Assembly (NCBI GenBank): GCA_035353815.1
Contig: DAOQAG010000021.1
Span: 1 to 64,000, forward strand
Length of the DNA stretch: 64,000 nucleotides
Direction: 5' to 3'
Source: JAKPUX01 sp035353815
Lineage (GTDB): Bacteria > Zhuqueibacterota > Zhuqueibacteria > Residuimicrobiales > Residuimicrobiaceae
Shown here: piece after piece, positions 36,991 through 45,079 of the stretch
How the letters are laid out: every line of letters starts with the position of its first letter
Position numbering within the stretch: position 1 is the stretch's first letter
Position numbers and translations under genes: made by a program
Notes under the pieces: generated by a model
Database searches by the model: none
What the model was told of the DNA's origin: nothing
The model's input: only the letters and a program-made list of their open reading frames with translations

Positions 36991-37878
36991 TTAGAAAGGC
37001 AGCTCAAGGTAAAGCTGCCCGAGTTCGGACAACTCGCCATCGTTGGCGGTCAGCAGGTAGGTGAAATGGGTGTCCGGAAAACCGCCGCGGCCATAGAACC
37101 AGGCGTAGCGGAAGACATCCGACCGATTTTCACAAATCGTCACCATTTCGGTCATCTGCTGTTTTTGTTTGGCATAGGAGTTGATCTGGCTGTTCCAGTT
37201 GGCCATTTCAGTGATCCAGATCTTTTTGTTGTATTTTTTCAGGCGGTCCAGTTGGGCAGCCAGGCCGTAATCATACCAGTGGAAGGCGAGATAATCGATC
37301 TGCGGCTCCCGGCCGCTGTTGTCGGCCTTGTAGGCGGCGTAAAAGTCATCGAGCCATTTCACCGGATCGGAGTAATCGGCCATGGTCCCCCAGGTCATGG
37401 CCGGACCTACCAGCAGAACGGTCCGGCCGAGATCGGCGAGCTCCCGGACCACCTGTTCGTAGCGGATCCAGTCGGCTGCCGCCTGTCCGGGCGTGCGGTT
37501 GGCTTGGCCCGTCAGGTTGGGTTCGTTCATGACCAGAAGATATTTCACCCGGGAGTGGCTGAGGATGAAGGCCTTGACCCGCGTGATGTCCGCCGCCGAG
37601 GTGTTGCCGCCCCAGAGCATCGGAATGAAATCCATCTCATAAGCGGTTTCGTAATCAGTCGGGGTGCTGCTGGCGGGCGCGATCGCCCAGTTGTACCACC
37701 AGCTCACGCCCGGCGCCAGAGCGGCGAAATCGGCGGACGAGGCCAGGTTGAAGGCGATCCCGCGCTTCCAGCTCTTGGTTGGGGTATCGCCGGGATCAGG
37801 CTTGGTCGGCGACTTGTCCTTGCACCCGCTCGCCAGTACCAGGAGCACGAGCAGACTCAGTGTTCCTATCCATTTCAT
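36991..37878 (-). CDS. GH128-like (Asl1-like) glycoside hydrolase lipoprotein
   Basis: The 295-residue product begins with a lipoprotein signal ending LASGC (Cys19) and a Pro/Thr/Lys-rich linker. The (beta/alpha)8 domain shows GVSWWYNWA, the probable acid/base Glu in LLVMNEPNLTG, IDYLAFHWYDYG and the probable nucleophile Glu in IWITEMANW, as in endo-beta-1,3-glucanases of GH128. It would act at the cell surface on beta-1,3-glucan or a similar polymer. The ATG at 37878 follows AGGAG at eight bases; an ATG seven codons upstream has none. The two active-site assignments are by motif only. Confidence 0.8.
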   Translation of the reverse strand: MKWIGTLSLLVLLVLASGCKDKSPTKPDPGDTPTKSWKRGIAFNLASSADFAALAPGVSWWYNWAIAPASSTPTDYETAYEMDFIPMLWGGNTSAADITRVKAFILSHSRVKYLLVMNEPNLTGQANRTPGQAAADWIRYEQVVRELADLGRTVLLVGPAMTWGTMADYSDPVKWLDDFYAAYKADNSGREPQIDYLAFHWYDYGLAAQLDRLKKYNKKIWITEMANWNSQINSYAKQKQQMTEMVTICENRSDVFRYAWFYGRGGFPDTHFTYLLTANDGELSELGQLYLELPF

Positions 37879-37902
37879 CACAGCACTCCTGTTGTTCATG
37901 GG

Positions 37903-38193
37903 TTAGTCAGACGCTTCAAGCGGCGCCAGCACGACGATGGTGGCGCCCCAGCCCCCGCGCTCCTCGCCGGCGAGCTGGAAGTGGCGTACCCAGGGCAGCC
38001 GCCGTAAAACGGCATGAACCGTTTCACGCAGTGCCCCCGTCCCCTTGCCGTGGATAAGGCGCACTTCGAGGATCCCCTGCTCGCGGCAGGCGGTGAGGTA
38101 CTCGGGGACAAGCTCCTTGACCTCGCGCGGCGCGAAGGTGTGGAGGTCGAGGGCCCCGTCGATGGGAATGGGGAGGGGATCCGGTTCTTTCAC
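37903..38193 (-). CDS. Small Smr-domain protein
   Basis: The 96-residue protein consists almost entirely of an Smr domain: LDLHTF, then VRLIHGKGTGALRE and a short strand-rich end. Smr domains, first seen at the C-terminus of MutS2, have nuclease activity on branched DNA or on mRNA of stalled ribosomes. I prefer the GTG at 38193 because AGGA lies six bases upstream; 19 more open codons extend to a GTG at 38250 that overlaps the PAS gene. It follows the PAS gene by 29 bases. Confidence 0.78.
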   Translation of the reverse strand: MKEPDPLPIPIDGALDLHTFAPREVKELVPEYLTACREQGILEVRLIHGKGTGALRETVHAVLRRLPWVRHFQLAGEERGGWGATIVVLAPLEASD

Positions 38194-38222
38194 GTCATTC
38201 CTGCCCTGTTGGGTTGTTGCTG

Positions 38223-38567
38223 TCAGCGGACAAAATGCGGCATCTCCCACGGCACCTCGAGGGAGAATTCGACCAGGCCTGCGAAAGCACCATCGCGGTA
38301 CCAGGGCTTCTGCCAGATCAGCTTTTTGATGCCCCGCTTCTCGATGGAATAGACGTTGCCTTGCTGCTGCGCCAGCATCTCCCGGACCTTGCTGCGGGAG
38401 GGCTCGGGATGGCAGTTGAGGAGGCTGCTCCCGAGAAGGGCGGCGCCACCTTCATCGGCAAAATTATCTTTCGCCTTCTGATTCATATAGACGATGGTCC
38501 CGTTCGCGTCGCAAACCACAACCGCCCCCGCAATCCCCTCCAGCCAATCCAGGTGTTTCGCATCCAT
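38223..38567 (-). CDS. Stand-alone PAS-domain protein
   Basis: The 114-residue protein is a single PAS domain: WLEGIAGAVVVCDANGTIVYMN at the start, and the end GLVEFSLEVPWEMPHF. There is no output domain. A family of such short PAS proteins with HPEPSRSKV and IEKRGIKKLIWQKPWY-type motifs occurs in Bacteroidota and anaerobes. It may sense a small molecule or redox state and act on a partner protein, but none is visible. GGAGAG precedes the ATG. Confidence 0.8.
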   Translation of the reverse strand: MDAKHLDWLEGIAGAVVVCDANGTIVYMNQKAKDNFADEGGAALLGSSLLNCHPEPSRSKVREMLAQQQGNVYSIEKRGIKKLIWQKPWYRDGAFAGLVEFSLEVPWEMPHFVR

Positions 38568-38717
38568 CGTGCTCTCCGCTTATGGGAAATTCAGACTCCG
38601 TTAATATTAGCCAATCGCCGCATCAAAGTCAATGATCTTGATGGCCGCAGCCGGTGCAGAAAAAGATTGCATGAGAACTGCGAAAAGAGTAACATATCCG
38701 GGATAGACCCCTGCTAT

Positions 38718-38876
38718 CCCTCAAAATCTGAGTCCCACCCGGATGGAATCAATTCAACCCTCAAAATCTGAGTCCCACCCGGACGGAATCAATTCAACCC
38801 TCAAAATCTGAGTCCCATCCGGATGGAATCAATTCAACCCTCAAAATCTGAGTCCCATCCGGATGGAATCAATTCA
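38718..38876 (+). repeat. Four tandem copies of a 40-bp palindromic repeat
   Basis: Copies start at 38718, 38758, 38798 and 38838 and differ at only a few positions. The last two contain a perfect 12-bp palindrome, CCATCCGGATGG, flanked by GAGTC and AATCA; the first two carry CCACCCGG at that spot. A regulatory or structural role for the divergent promoters is possible. There are no spacers, so this is not CRISPR. Confidence 0.95.
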
Positions 38877-38984
38877 TAACAAGAGGGCTGCGGGCGGGAA
38901 AGAGTTTTTATGAACGGTTGCCTCGTTGGCCAAGGCACCGGCCCTCAGGAGGGTGGCAACAGTACGGAGGGATTGGGGTGCGCG

Positions 38985-39465
38985 GCGCACGGCATCGGGT
39001 GGGCACCAGATTTCGGGGCTACTCTGCGCACGGCATCAGGTGGGCACCAGATTTCGGGGCTGCCCTGCGCACGGCATCAGGTGGGCACCAGATTTCGGGG
39101 CTACCCTGCGCACGGCATCGGGTGGGCACCAGATTTCGGGGCTACCCTGCGCACGGCATCAGGTGGGCACCAGATTTCGGGGCTACCCTGCGCACGGCAN
39201 NNNNNNNNNNNNNNNNNNNNNNNNNNNNNNNNNNNNNNNNNNNNNNNNNNNNNNNNNNNNNNNNNNNNNNNNNNNNNNNNNNNNNNNNNNNNNNNNNNNC
39301 TGCGCACGGCATCGGGTGGGCACCAGATTTCGGGGCTACCCTGCGCACGGCATCGGGTGGGCACCAGATTTCGGGGCTACCCTGCGCACGGCATCGGGTG
39401 GGCACCAGATTTCGGGGCTACTCTGCGCACGGCATCAGGTGGGCACCAGATTTCGGGGCTGCCCT
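38985..39465 (+). repeat. 41-bp tandem repeat array, interrupted by an assembly gap
   Basis: At least five copies precede and four follow 100 N (39200-39299). Each unit begins GCGCACGGCATC and contains GTGGGCACCAGATTTCGGGG. Units differ at two or three sites (GGCATCGGG or GGCATCAGG; CTACCCT, CTACTCT or CTGCCCT). The first and last pairs of units share the same variant order, which suggests duplication of blocks. Because 41 is not a multiple of three, all three plus frames read the same 41-residue repeat without a stop. The array ends 33 bases before the beta-lactamase start. Confidence 0.95.
39200..39299. other. Assembly gap (100 N)
   Basis: A run of exactly 100 N lies inside the 41-bp repeat array. 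The true number of missing copies is unknown. Confidence 1.
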
Positions 39466-39498
39466 GCTGGAATGGAACCTTTTGAATGTGGAGGCGGG

Positions 39499-40302
39499 AT
39501 GTATCACAGGATGTTGCTGCTGTTCGCTTTTTCAGGGCTCGGAACCGCCCTTTTCGCCCAAACCGTATGGCAGGAGCGCCCCGACTGGGTTCATTTTTTC
39601 ACGGATGCCGGGGTTCGGGGGACGATCGTCATCATTGACGAGCGCACCAACGCGCACTGGGTCTTTGACGAGGCGCGGGCAAGCAAGCGTTTCGTCCCTG
39701 CCTCCACCTTCAAGATCCCCCATGCGCTCTTCGCCCTCGACGCCGGCGTAGTGCGCGACGAGTTCCAGATCTTCCCTTGGGACAGCACTGAGTATGCGAT
39801 CCCCTCCTGGAACCAGGACCAGACCCTGCGCTCCTCGATGCGCAACTCGACAGTCTGGCTCTATCAGGAGTTCGCGCGTGAGATCGGCATGGAACACGAG
39901 CGCGAATACCTCCAGCGGATTGGCTATGGCAATGCCGCGATCGGCGGCCCGGTCGATACTTTCTGGCTGGACGGTTCGCTGCAGATCACGGCCCACGAGG
40001 AGGTGGAGTTCCTGCAGCGCCTCTACCGCAACACCCTGCCCTTCAAGGTCGAGCATCAGCGCCTTGTCAAGGATGTTCTGATCAACGCGGCCGGGAGGGA
40101 GTGGATCCTGCGCGCCAAGACCGGCTGGAGCGCCCGGGTTGAGGAGAAGGTGGGCTGGTGGGTCGGCTGGGTCGAACGGCCGGACGGCGCCGTCTTCTTC
40201 GCCCTTAATATCGACATGCCCGGCGACGGCGCGGATGCCCCCAAACGCGAGTCGATCGCCCGGGCGATCCTGCAGTCGATCCGGGCCTTGCCGGGTGAAT
40301 AA
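39499..40302 (+). CDS. bla: Class D (OXA-type) beta-lactamase
   Basis: The 267-residue periplasmic enzyme has a signal peptide (MYHRMLLLFAFSGLGTALFA) and all class D motifs: STFK at 69-72 (serine nucleophile and the lysine that becomes carboxylated), STV at 117-119, YGN at 143-145, Trp156 in FWLDGS and KTG at 207-209. It would hydrolyse penicillins and perhaps other beta-lactams by acyl-enzyme formation. GGAGG lies four to five bases before the ATG. The frame stays open upstream through the 41-bp repeat array, but the signal peptide and ribosome binding site fix the start. It is followed by a CAP-domain gene after 16 bases. Confidence 0.95.
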   Translation: MYHRMLLLFAFSGLGTALFAQTVWQERPDWVHFFTDAGVRGTIVIIDERTNAHWVFDEARASKRFVPASTFKIPHALFALDAGVVRDEFQIFPWDSTEYAIPSWNQDQTLRSSMRNSTVWLYQEFAREIGMEHEREYLQRIGYGNAAIGGPVDTFWLDGSLQITAHEEVEFLQRLYRNTLPFKVEHQRLVKDVLINAAGREWILRAKTGWSARVEEKVGWWVGWVERPDGAVFFALNIDMPGDGADAPKRESIARAILQSIRALPGE

Positions 40303-40318
40303 ATCCAGGGAGCTTGCC

Positions 40319-40969
40319 ATGAAAAAAGCCATTGTGGCAGCCGGCCTGCTGGCCCTGCTCTTATGGATGCTCCGCGAATCCCGGCTTCCTGCTGCGGCGC
40401 TCCGGGAGGCGGCCGGGGCCATCGCAGCGCGAGCGGCGGGCGCGGCGAGCGCGGCGGGTGCGGCGGGCGAAGGGATCTCGAGCAAAAAACCGGCCGAGAC
40501 CGCACAGCCTGCCGCGACCGGCTCGGCTTTTTCCCGCCCGGAAGCGGAAAAGATACTCCTGCTCCACAATCAGGCCCGGGCAGCCGTGGGTGCCCATCCC
40601 CTGAACTGGTCGCAGGATCTCGCCCGCTACGCGCAGGAGTGGGCGGACCATCTCGCAGCCGCAGGCTGCAGCTTCGAACACCGTCCCGAAAGCGGGCCCT
40701 GGAAGCAGAAGCATGGCGAAAACCTCTTTATGGGCACGGCCGGCTATTACGGTGCAGCGGAGGCCGTGGACTCGTGGATCAGTGAAAAACGGCAGTATAA
40801 CGGCCAGACCATCGACGAGGCCAACTATCATGAGTTCGGCCATTATACCCAGCTCGTCTGGAAAGCGACCAAAGAGGTCGGGTGCGGCCAGGCCCTGTGC
40901 AACGGGGAGGTGATCATCGTCTGCAACTACGCCCCCGCCGGGAATCTCCTCGGCGAAAGGGCGTGGTGA
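40319..40969 (+). CDS. Secreted CAP-domain (SCP/PR-1) protein
   Basis: The 216-residue product has an N-terminal membrane anchor or signal (MKKAIVAAGLLALLLWML), an Ala-rich low-complexity linker (about 25-75) and a complete CAP domain (about 80-212). This domain contains LHNQARAAVGAHPLNW, HGENLFMG, the GHYTQLVW signature, the VGCG turn and CNYAPAGN. The metal-binding His pair and Glu are present. Bacterial CAP proteins are extracellular, and their biochemical role is mostly unknown. AGGGAG precedes the ATG. The pairing with a beta-lactamase hints at a cell-envelope function. Confidence 0.9.
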   Translation: MKKAIVAAGLLALLLWMLRESRLPAAALREAAGAIAARAAGAASAAGAAGEGISSKKPAETAQPAATGSAFSRPEAEKILLLHNQARAAVGAHPLNWSQDLARYAQEWADHLAAAGCSFEHRPESGPWKQKHGENLFMGTAGYYGAAEAVDSWISEKRQYNGQTIDEANYHEFGHYTQLVWKATKEVGCGQALCNGEVIIVCNYAPAGNLLGERAW

Positions 40970-41148
40970 CCTTCCGCCTCCCTCTATCCCTTCAGAATCG
41001 GCTTAATCCTCTCCCTCCTGATTTTTCTCAAGAACATATTTTCCCGTGCCGCGTTATATTGATTGACGAACCATACTCGATGTCACGGGGGGGGAGGACA
41101 CTCGGCCCGCATCCGGCGGGCCGGCCATTCGAGAAAGAGAGGAAGCGT

Positions 41149-41544
41149 ATGAAAAGAAACCATTGGACCGCAAGCCTGATGCTTGGATCCGCCGTGCTCT
41201 TGCTTGCCGCCGTGGCTGCGCTGGCGCAACCGCCGCGTTGGAGCGTGGATGAACAGCTCAAGCGGCTCGAACAGGATCTCAAACTGACCGCCGAGCAGAG
41301 CAAGAGCATTAAAACGATTCTTACCGATCAGCAGAAAGAGATGCAGACGATCCGGGAGCAGAATCAGGGTGACCATGAGGCCATGCGGGAGAAAATGCAG
41401 GCCCTCCGCAAAAAGTATGACGACAAGATCCTCGCCGTGCTAAATGACGCACAAAAGGTGGAATATAAAAAGATGCTCGAGGAACGCGCCAAACGGCGTC
41501 AGGGCGGCGGACATGGCCCTGACAATCCTCCACCCGCCAAATAG
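41149..41544 (+). CDS. Spy/CpxP-like periplasmic protein
   Basis: The 131-residue protein has a signal peptide (to LAALAQ) and then an all-helical, charged body: RLEQDLKLTAEQSKSIKTIL and the paired MREKMQALRKKYDDKILAVLNDAQKVEYKKML. These are two copies of the LTxxQ-type pattern of Spy/CpxP chaperones. It ends in a Gly/Pro-rich tail. Spy-like proteins bind unfolded or metal-stressed proteins in the periplasm. It is the first gene before the MacA-like adaptor, 49 bases apart, so it may be induced with the efflux system. AGAGGAAG precedes the ATG. Confidence 0.85.
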   Translation: MKRNHWTASLMLGSAVLLLAAVAALAQPPRWSVDEQLKRLEQDLKLTAEQSKSIKTILTDQQKEMQTIREQNQGDHEAMREKMQALRKKYDDKILAVLNDAQKVEYKKMLEERAKRRQGGGHGPDNPPPAK

Positions 41545-41593
41545 CCCCGCCGCGGGGTGCTGTCCATAACGGATTCCTGAACGGGAAATTTCC

Positions 41594-43063
41594 ATGAAGC
41601 AGAAAAAAATGCTCCTCCTCATCACGCTGCTGGTGGTCCTGGGTGCTCTGGCGGCGATCCTGTCGCGCCGGCACACCAACGGCAAGACCGAATACCAATT
41701 CGTTGAGATCACGCGCGGCAATGTCCAGAATACCATCAGCAGCACCGGGACCATCGCGCCGGTCAGCAAGGTTGAGGTGGGCACCCAGGTGAGTGGGACC
41801 ATCGACCGCCTCTACACCGATTTCAATCAGGTGGTCCACAAGGGACAGCTCCTCGCGGTGCTGGATACCGTCCTTCTCAAGGCGGCCGTGCTCGATGCGC
41901 AGGCCAATCTGGAGAAGGTCAGCGCCCAGTTGGAACAGGCCCGGGCGGATTTCGAACGCAATCAGACGGTCTTTGAGAAGAAGCTGATCTCGGAGGCGGA
42001 GTATCTGCCCTACAAGGTCAACTACGCCGCCCAGGTTGCCAATCTCAAATCCGCCCAGGCCAACCTCGTCCGCGCCGAGCGCAATTTAAAGTTCGCGGTG
42101 ATCCGCTCGCCCATCGACGGCACGGTGATCAGCCGCAATGTCGAGGCGGGACAGACGGTCGCCGCCAGCCTGCAGGCGCCGGTGCTTTTCATCATCGCCG
42201 GGAATCTCACCAAGATGGAGATCCACGCCGCCGTCGACGAGAGCGATATCGGCTCGATCCGCGACGGCCAGACGGTGCAGTTCCAGGTGCCCGCCTACGC
42301 GGACAAGACCTTCACCGGAAGCGTCCGGCAGATCCGTTTGCAGCCCGAGACGGTGCAGAATGTGGTCAACTATACCGTGGTCATCGATGCCGATAATGTC
42401 GATAATCTCCTGCTGCCGGGGATGACCGCCACTCTCGACTTTATCGTCCAGGACCGCCAGGATGTGCTGCTGGTGCCCAATGCCGCGCTCAATTTCAAGC
42501 CCACCGAGGCCATGCTGCAGCAGATCCGTAAAAACCGCGAGGCGGCCGCCGCCGGCATGCCCGACTCGCTGCGCGGCCGCATGCGCTGGAATGAGGGAGG
42601 TGGCAACGCAGCGGGTGGCAGCGCNNNNNNNNNNNNNNNNNNNNNNNNNNNNNNNNNNNNNNNNNNNNNNNNNNNNNNNNNNNNNNNNNNNNNNNNNNNN
42701 NNNNNNNNNNNNNNNNNNNNNNNNGGCAGCGCTCGCAGTCAAGGCGGCGGAACCGGCAGGTCCGGCGGTTTTGCGCAAGAAAACGGCGCTCCGGGGATGC
42801 CCGGCGGCGGATTCACGCGCAACGGGTCCATGCCCAAAGACATGGGCCGGCTCTATTTTCTCGATGAGAAGGGCAATCTCTCCATGGCCATGATCCAGAC
42901 CGGCGCCAGCGACGGCAAATCGACCGAAATCGTGCGGGGCCGGCGCATCAAGGAGGGCATGAAGGTCATCAGCGGCCTGGTGGAGAGCGGCGAAAACAAG
43001 AGCCGGGTGCAGACGACCAGAACGCCCGCCATGGGACCGGGCATGGGCGGACGGCCCTTCTAG
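41594..43063 (+). CDS. macA: MacA-like periplasmic adaptor of an ABC efflux pump (contains gap)
   Basis: The protein (489 residues including the 34 lost to a gap) has an N-terminal membrane anchor. A barrel-sandwich hybrid half follows (RGNVQNTISSTGTIAPVSKVEVG), then a coiled coil of about 80 residues (LDAQANLEKVSAQLEQARAD), the second lipoyl half (FAVIRSPIDGTVISRNVEAGQTV) and a beta-barrel domain. A Gly/Ser/Asn-rich insert near residue 335 contains the 100-N gap; such inserts occur in this MacA subgroup between the barrel and the last domain. It links the MacB transporter to an outer-membrane channel; no tolC gene is in the window. Frame continuity across the gap is not meaningful, since the gap length is nominal. 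Confidence 0.88.
   Translation: MKQKKMLLLITLLVVLGALAAILSRRHTNGKTEYQFVEITRGNVQNTISSTGTIAPVSKVEVGTQVSGTIDRLYTDFNQVVHKGQLLAVLDTVLLKAAVLDAQANLEKVSAQLEQARADFERNQTVFEKKLISEAEYLPYKVNYAAQVANLKSAQANLVRAERNLKFAVIRSPIDGTVISRNVEAGQTVAASLQAPVLFIIAGNLTKMEIHAAVDESDIGSIRDGQTVQFQVPAYADKTFTGSVRQIRLQPETVQNVVNYTVVIDADNVDNLLLPGMTATLDFIVQDRQDVLLVPNAALNFKPTEAMLQQIRKNREAAAAGMPDSLRGRMRWNEGGGNAAGGSXXXXXXXXXXXXXXXXXXXXXXXXXXXXXXXXXXGSARSQGGGTGRSGGFAQENGAPGMPGGGFTRNGSMPKDMGRLYFLDEKGNLSMAMIQTGASDGKSTEIVRGRRIKEGMKVISGLVESGENKSRVQTTRTPAMGPGMGGRPF
42625..42724. other. Assembly gap (100 N) inside macA
   Basis: The gap lies in a Gly/Ala/Ser-coding low-complexity segment (GGNAAGGS on one side, GSARSQGGGTG on the other). The true length is unknown. 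Confidence 1.
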
Positions 43064-43099
43064 AGGGACGCCTGGATCAAGCGGACAGCGAGGAAAGGC

Positions 43100-43855
43100 A
43101 TGCAGACGGTCATTGAAACCCGGCATCTGAAAAAAACCTACCAGATCGGCGATATCGCCGTGCACGCCCTGCGTGGTGTCGATCTCGTCATCAACCAGGG
43201 CGAATTCCTGGCGATCATGGGCGCCTCCGGCTCGGGCAAATCCACGCTCATGAATCTCCTCGGCTGCCTCGATGCCCCCAGTTCCGGAGAGTACTATCTT
43301 AACGGCACGCGGATCAGCGAACTCGGCCGCAATGCCTATGCAGACATCCGCAACCAGAATATCGGCTTCGTCTTTCAGGGCTTCAACCTGCTGCCGCGTA
43401 CCTCGGCTATCGAGAACGTCGAGCTGCCCCTCCTCTACGACCGCAACCATCGCATCCCCGATCCCCGCCAGGCCGCCCTCGACGCGCTCGAGATGGTCGG
43501 ACTGGGCGACCGCATTCATCATGAACCCAACCAGCTCTCCGGCGGTCAGCAGCAGCGCGTCGCCATCGCCCGCGCCCTGGTGAACCAGCCGGCCATCCTC
43601 CTCGCCGACGAGCCGACCGGCAACCTCGACAGCCGGACCTCCATCGAGGTCATGGCGGTCTTTCAGGAGCTCAACCGCCGCGGCATCACTATCATCCTGG
43701 TGACGCATGAGGCGGACATCGCCGCGCATGCGCATCGCGTCGTCGAGATGCAGGACGGCCTCATCCGCCACGACGCGCTCCAGACGGCGCCCCGCGATGC
43801 TGCGGGCGAACTCGAGGCCCTGCGCCTGGCGCCTGCCATCCCGGAGGAGGAGTAA
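43100..43855 (+). CDS. macB: MacB-type ABC transporter ATPase
   Basis: The 251-residue cytosolic ATPase has Walker A GASGSGKST (about 41-49), a Q-loop in GFVFQGFNLLPR, the signature LSGGQQQR, Walker B ILLADEPTG and the switch His in VTHE. This is the LolD/MacB/FtsE class. In E. coli MacB the ATPase and membrane domains form one chain; here they are separate genes with only 3 bases between them. GAGGAAAGG lies before the ATG. It drives the permease encoded next to export macrolides, lipopeptides or haem-type compounds; the actual cargo is unknown. Confidence 0.92.
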   Translation: MQTVIETRHLKKTYQIGDIAVHALRGVDLVINQGEFLAIMGASGSGKSTLMNLLGCLDAPSSGEYYLNGTRISELGRNAYADIRNQNIGFVFQGFNLLPRTSAIENVELPLLYDRNHRIPDPRQAALDALEMVGLGDRIHHEPNQLSGGQQQRVAIARALVNQPAILLADEPTGNLDSRTSIEVMAVFQELNRRGITIILVTHEADIAAHAHRVVEMQDGLIRHDALQTAPRDAAGELEALRLAPAIPEEE

Positions 43856-43858
43856 CCC

Positions 43859-45079
43859 ATGCTGCAGCTGAGAAATCTGATCCGCACCGCCCTGCGCAGC
43901 CTGACGAAAAACCGCATGCGCAGCCTCCTGACCTCCCTGGGCATCATCATCGGCGTCAGCGCGGTAATCATCATGGTGGCCATCGGCGAGGGCTCGCAGG
44001 CCCAGATCGCCCGGACGATGAACATGCTCGGGACGGACCTGATCATCGCCTTTCCCGCCTCCAGCCGCATGGGCGGAGTCAGCCGCGGTGCCGGCAGTTT
44101 CAACCGCTTCACCTTCGACGATGTCGAGAAGATCCGCCAGAGCGCCCAGTATGTCGCCGCGGTCTCTCCGGTGGTCACCTCGGGAGGTCAGATCATCGGT
44201 GGTGGCAAGAACTGGAGCACCACCGTCTTCGGGGTAACCCCGGATTATTTCACCATCCGCAACTGGCAGATCAAGTCGGGCGATTTTTTCAGCGACCGCG
44301 ACGACCGCTCGCGCCGCAAGGTCTGCCTGCTCGGCAATACCGTCGCCGAGGCGCTCTATGGCGACCAGGATCCGGTCGGCCAGAAGGTTCGCATCCGCAA
44401 CACCCCCTTCACCGTGATCGGGGTGCTGCGCAGCAAAGGCCAGTCGGCCGCCGGGGCGGATCAGGATGATGTCATTCTCGCGCCGGCCACGACGGTGCTC
44501 TACCGGCTGCGGGGCGGGCAAAATATCAACATGATCAACGCCAGCGCCAAATCGGGCGCCGTGGTAGCCCAGGCCCAGGCCGAGATGGCGGCGGTGCTGC
44601 GGACGGCGCACCATATCGAGCCGGGCGAAGAGGATGATTTCGTCGTCCGCACCCAGGCGGAGATCACCGAGGCGGCCTCCGCGGCATCGAAGGTCATGAC
44701 CATGCTGCTCGCGGCGGTGGCCGGCGTCTCGCTGATCGTCGGCGGGATCGGCATTATGAACATTATGCTGGTCTCGGTGACCGAACGCACCCGGGAGATC
44801 GGCATCCGCATGTCGGTGGGTGCACGCAGCAGCGACATTCTCACCCAGTTTCTCTCCGAAGCGGTCGTGCTGAGCCTGAGCGGCGGCCTGATCGGCATCC
44901 TGCTGTCGGTCATTATCTGCATGCTGCTCAATCAATTCACTTCCTACTATACCGTGATCAGCCCGGAGATTGTTTTCATTTCAGTCCTCTTTTCGGCCGC
45001 CGTGGGGGTCTTTTTCGGCTTTTATCCCGCGCGCAAGGCTGCCGGTCTCCATCCCATCGATGCGCTGCGCTACGAGTGA
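43859..45079 (+). CDS. macB: MacB-type ABC transporter permease
   Basis: The 406-residue membrane protein has the typical layout: one N-terminal membrane segment (LLTSLGIIIGVSAVIIMVAIGEGSQ), a large periplasmic MacB_PCD domain (about 60-260), and three C-terminal FtsX-type segments, starting at MLLAAVAGVSLIVGGIGIMNIMLVSV. The end is PARKAAGLHPIDALRYE, the usual MacB/LolC terminus. Its last 13 codons and stop are part of a 73-bp unit that is tandemly repeated downstream (45038-45522), so the coding end itself has been duplicated several times in the 3-prime region. Confidence 0.93.
   Translation: MLQLRNLIRTALRSLTKNRMRSLLTSLGIIIGVSAVIIMVAIGEGSQAQIARTMNMLGTDLIIAFPASSRMGGVSRGAGSFNRFTFDDVEKIRQSAQYVAAVSPVVTSGGQIIGGGKNWSTTVFGVTPDYFTIRNWQIKSGDFFSDRDDRSRRKVCLLGNTVAEALYGDQDPVGQKVRIRNTPFTVIGVLRSKGQSAAGADQDDVILAPATTVLYRLRGGQNINMINASAKSGAVVAQAQAEMAAVLRTAHHIEPGEEDDFVVRTQAEITEAASAASKVMTMLLAAVAGVSLIVGGIGIMNIMLVSVTERTREIGIRMSVGARSSDILTQFLSEAVVLSLSGGLIGILLSVIICMLLNQFTSYYTVISPEIVFISVLFSAAVGVFFGFYPARKAAGLHPIDALRYE

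Larger units (their letters stand above)
38568..39498. other. Divergent intergenic region with two tandem-repeat arrays and a gap
   Basis: This 930-base stretch between the PAS gene and the beta-lactamase is dominated by the 40-bp (38718-38876) and 41-bp (38985-39465) arrays and contains 100 N at 39200-39299. The leftover parts hold no gene that I can support. The 41-bp array is open in all three plus frames, but nothing indicates that it is translated. Confidence 0.7.

Noticed and set aside
38718..39465. CRISPR array
   Set aside because: Both arrays are head-to-tail repeats without unique spacers, and no cas genes are present.
38910..39751. Repeat-encoded proteins in two plus frames across the 41-bp array
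   Set aside because: They are open only because the unit has no stop; no ribosome binding site or signal supports translation. Kept as a finding, not as genes.
41594..43063. Frameshift or pseudogene call for macA
   Set aside because: The coding sequence continues on both sides of the 100-N gap; the apparent frame across it depends on a nominal gap length, so no claim of disruption can be made.
42086..44935. 949-codon minus-strand open frame
   Set aside because: It covers the macA-macB genes on the other strand and even passes through the N gap; it has no family features.
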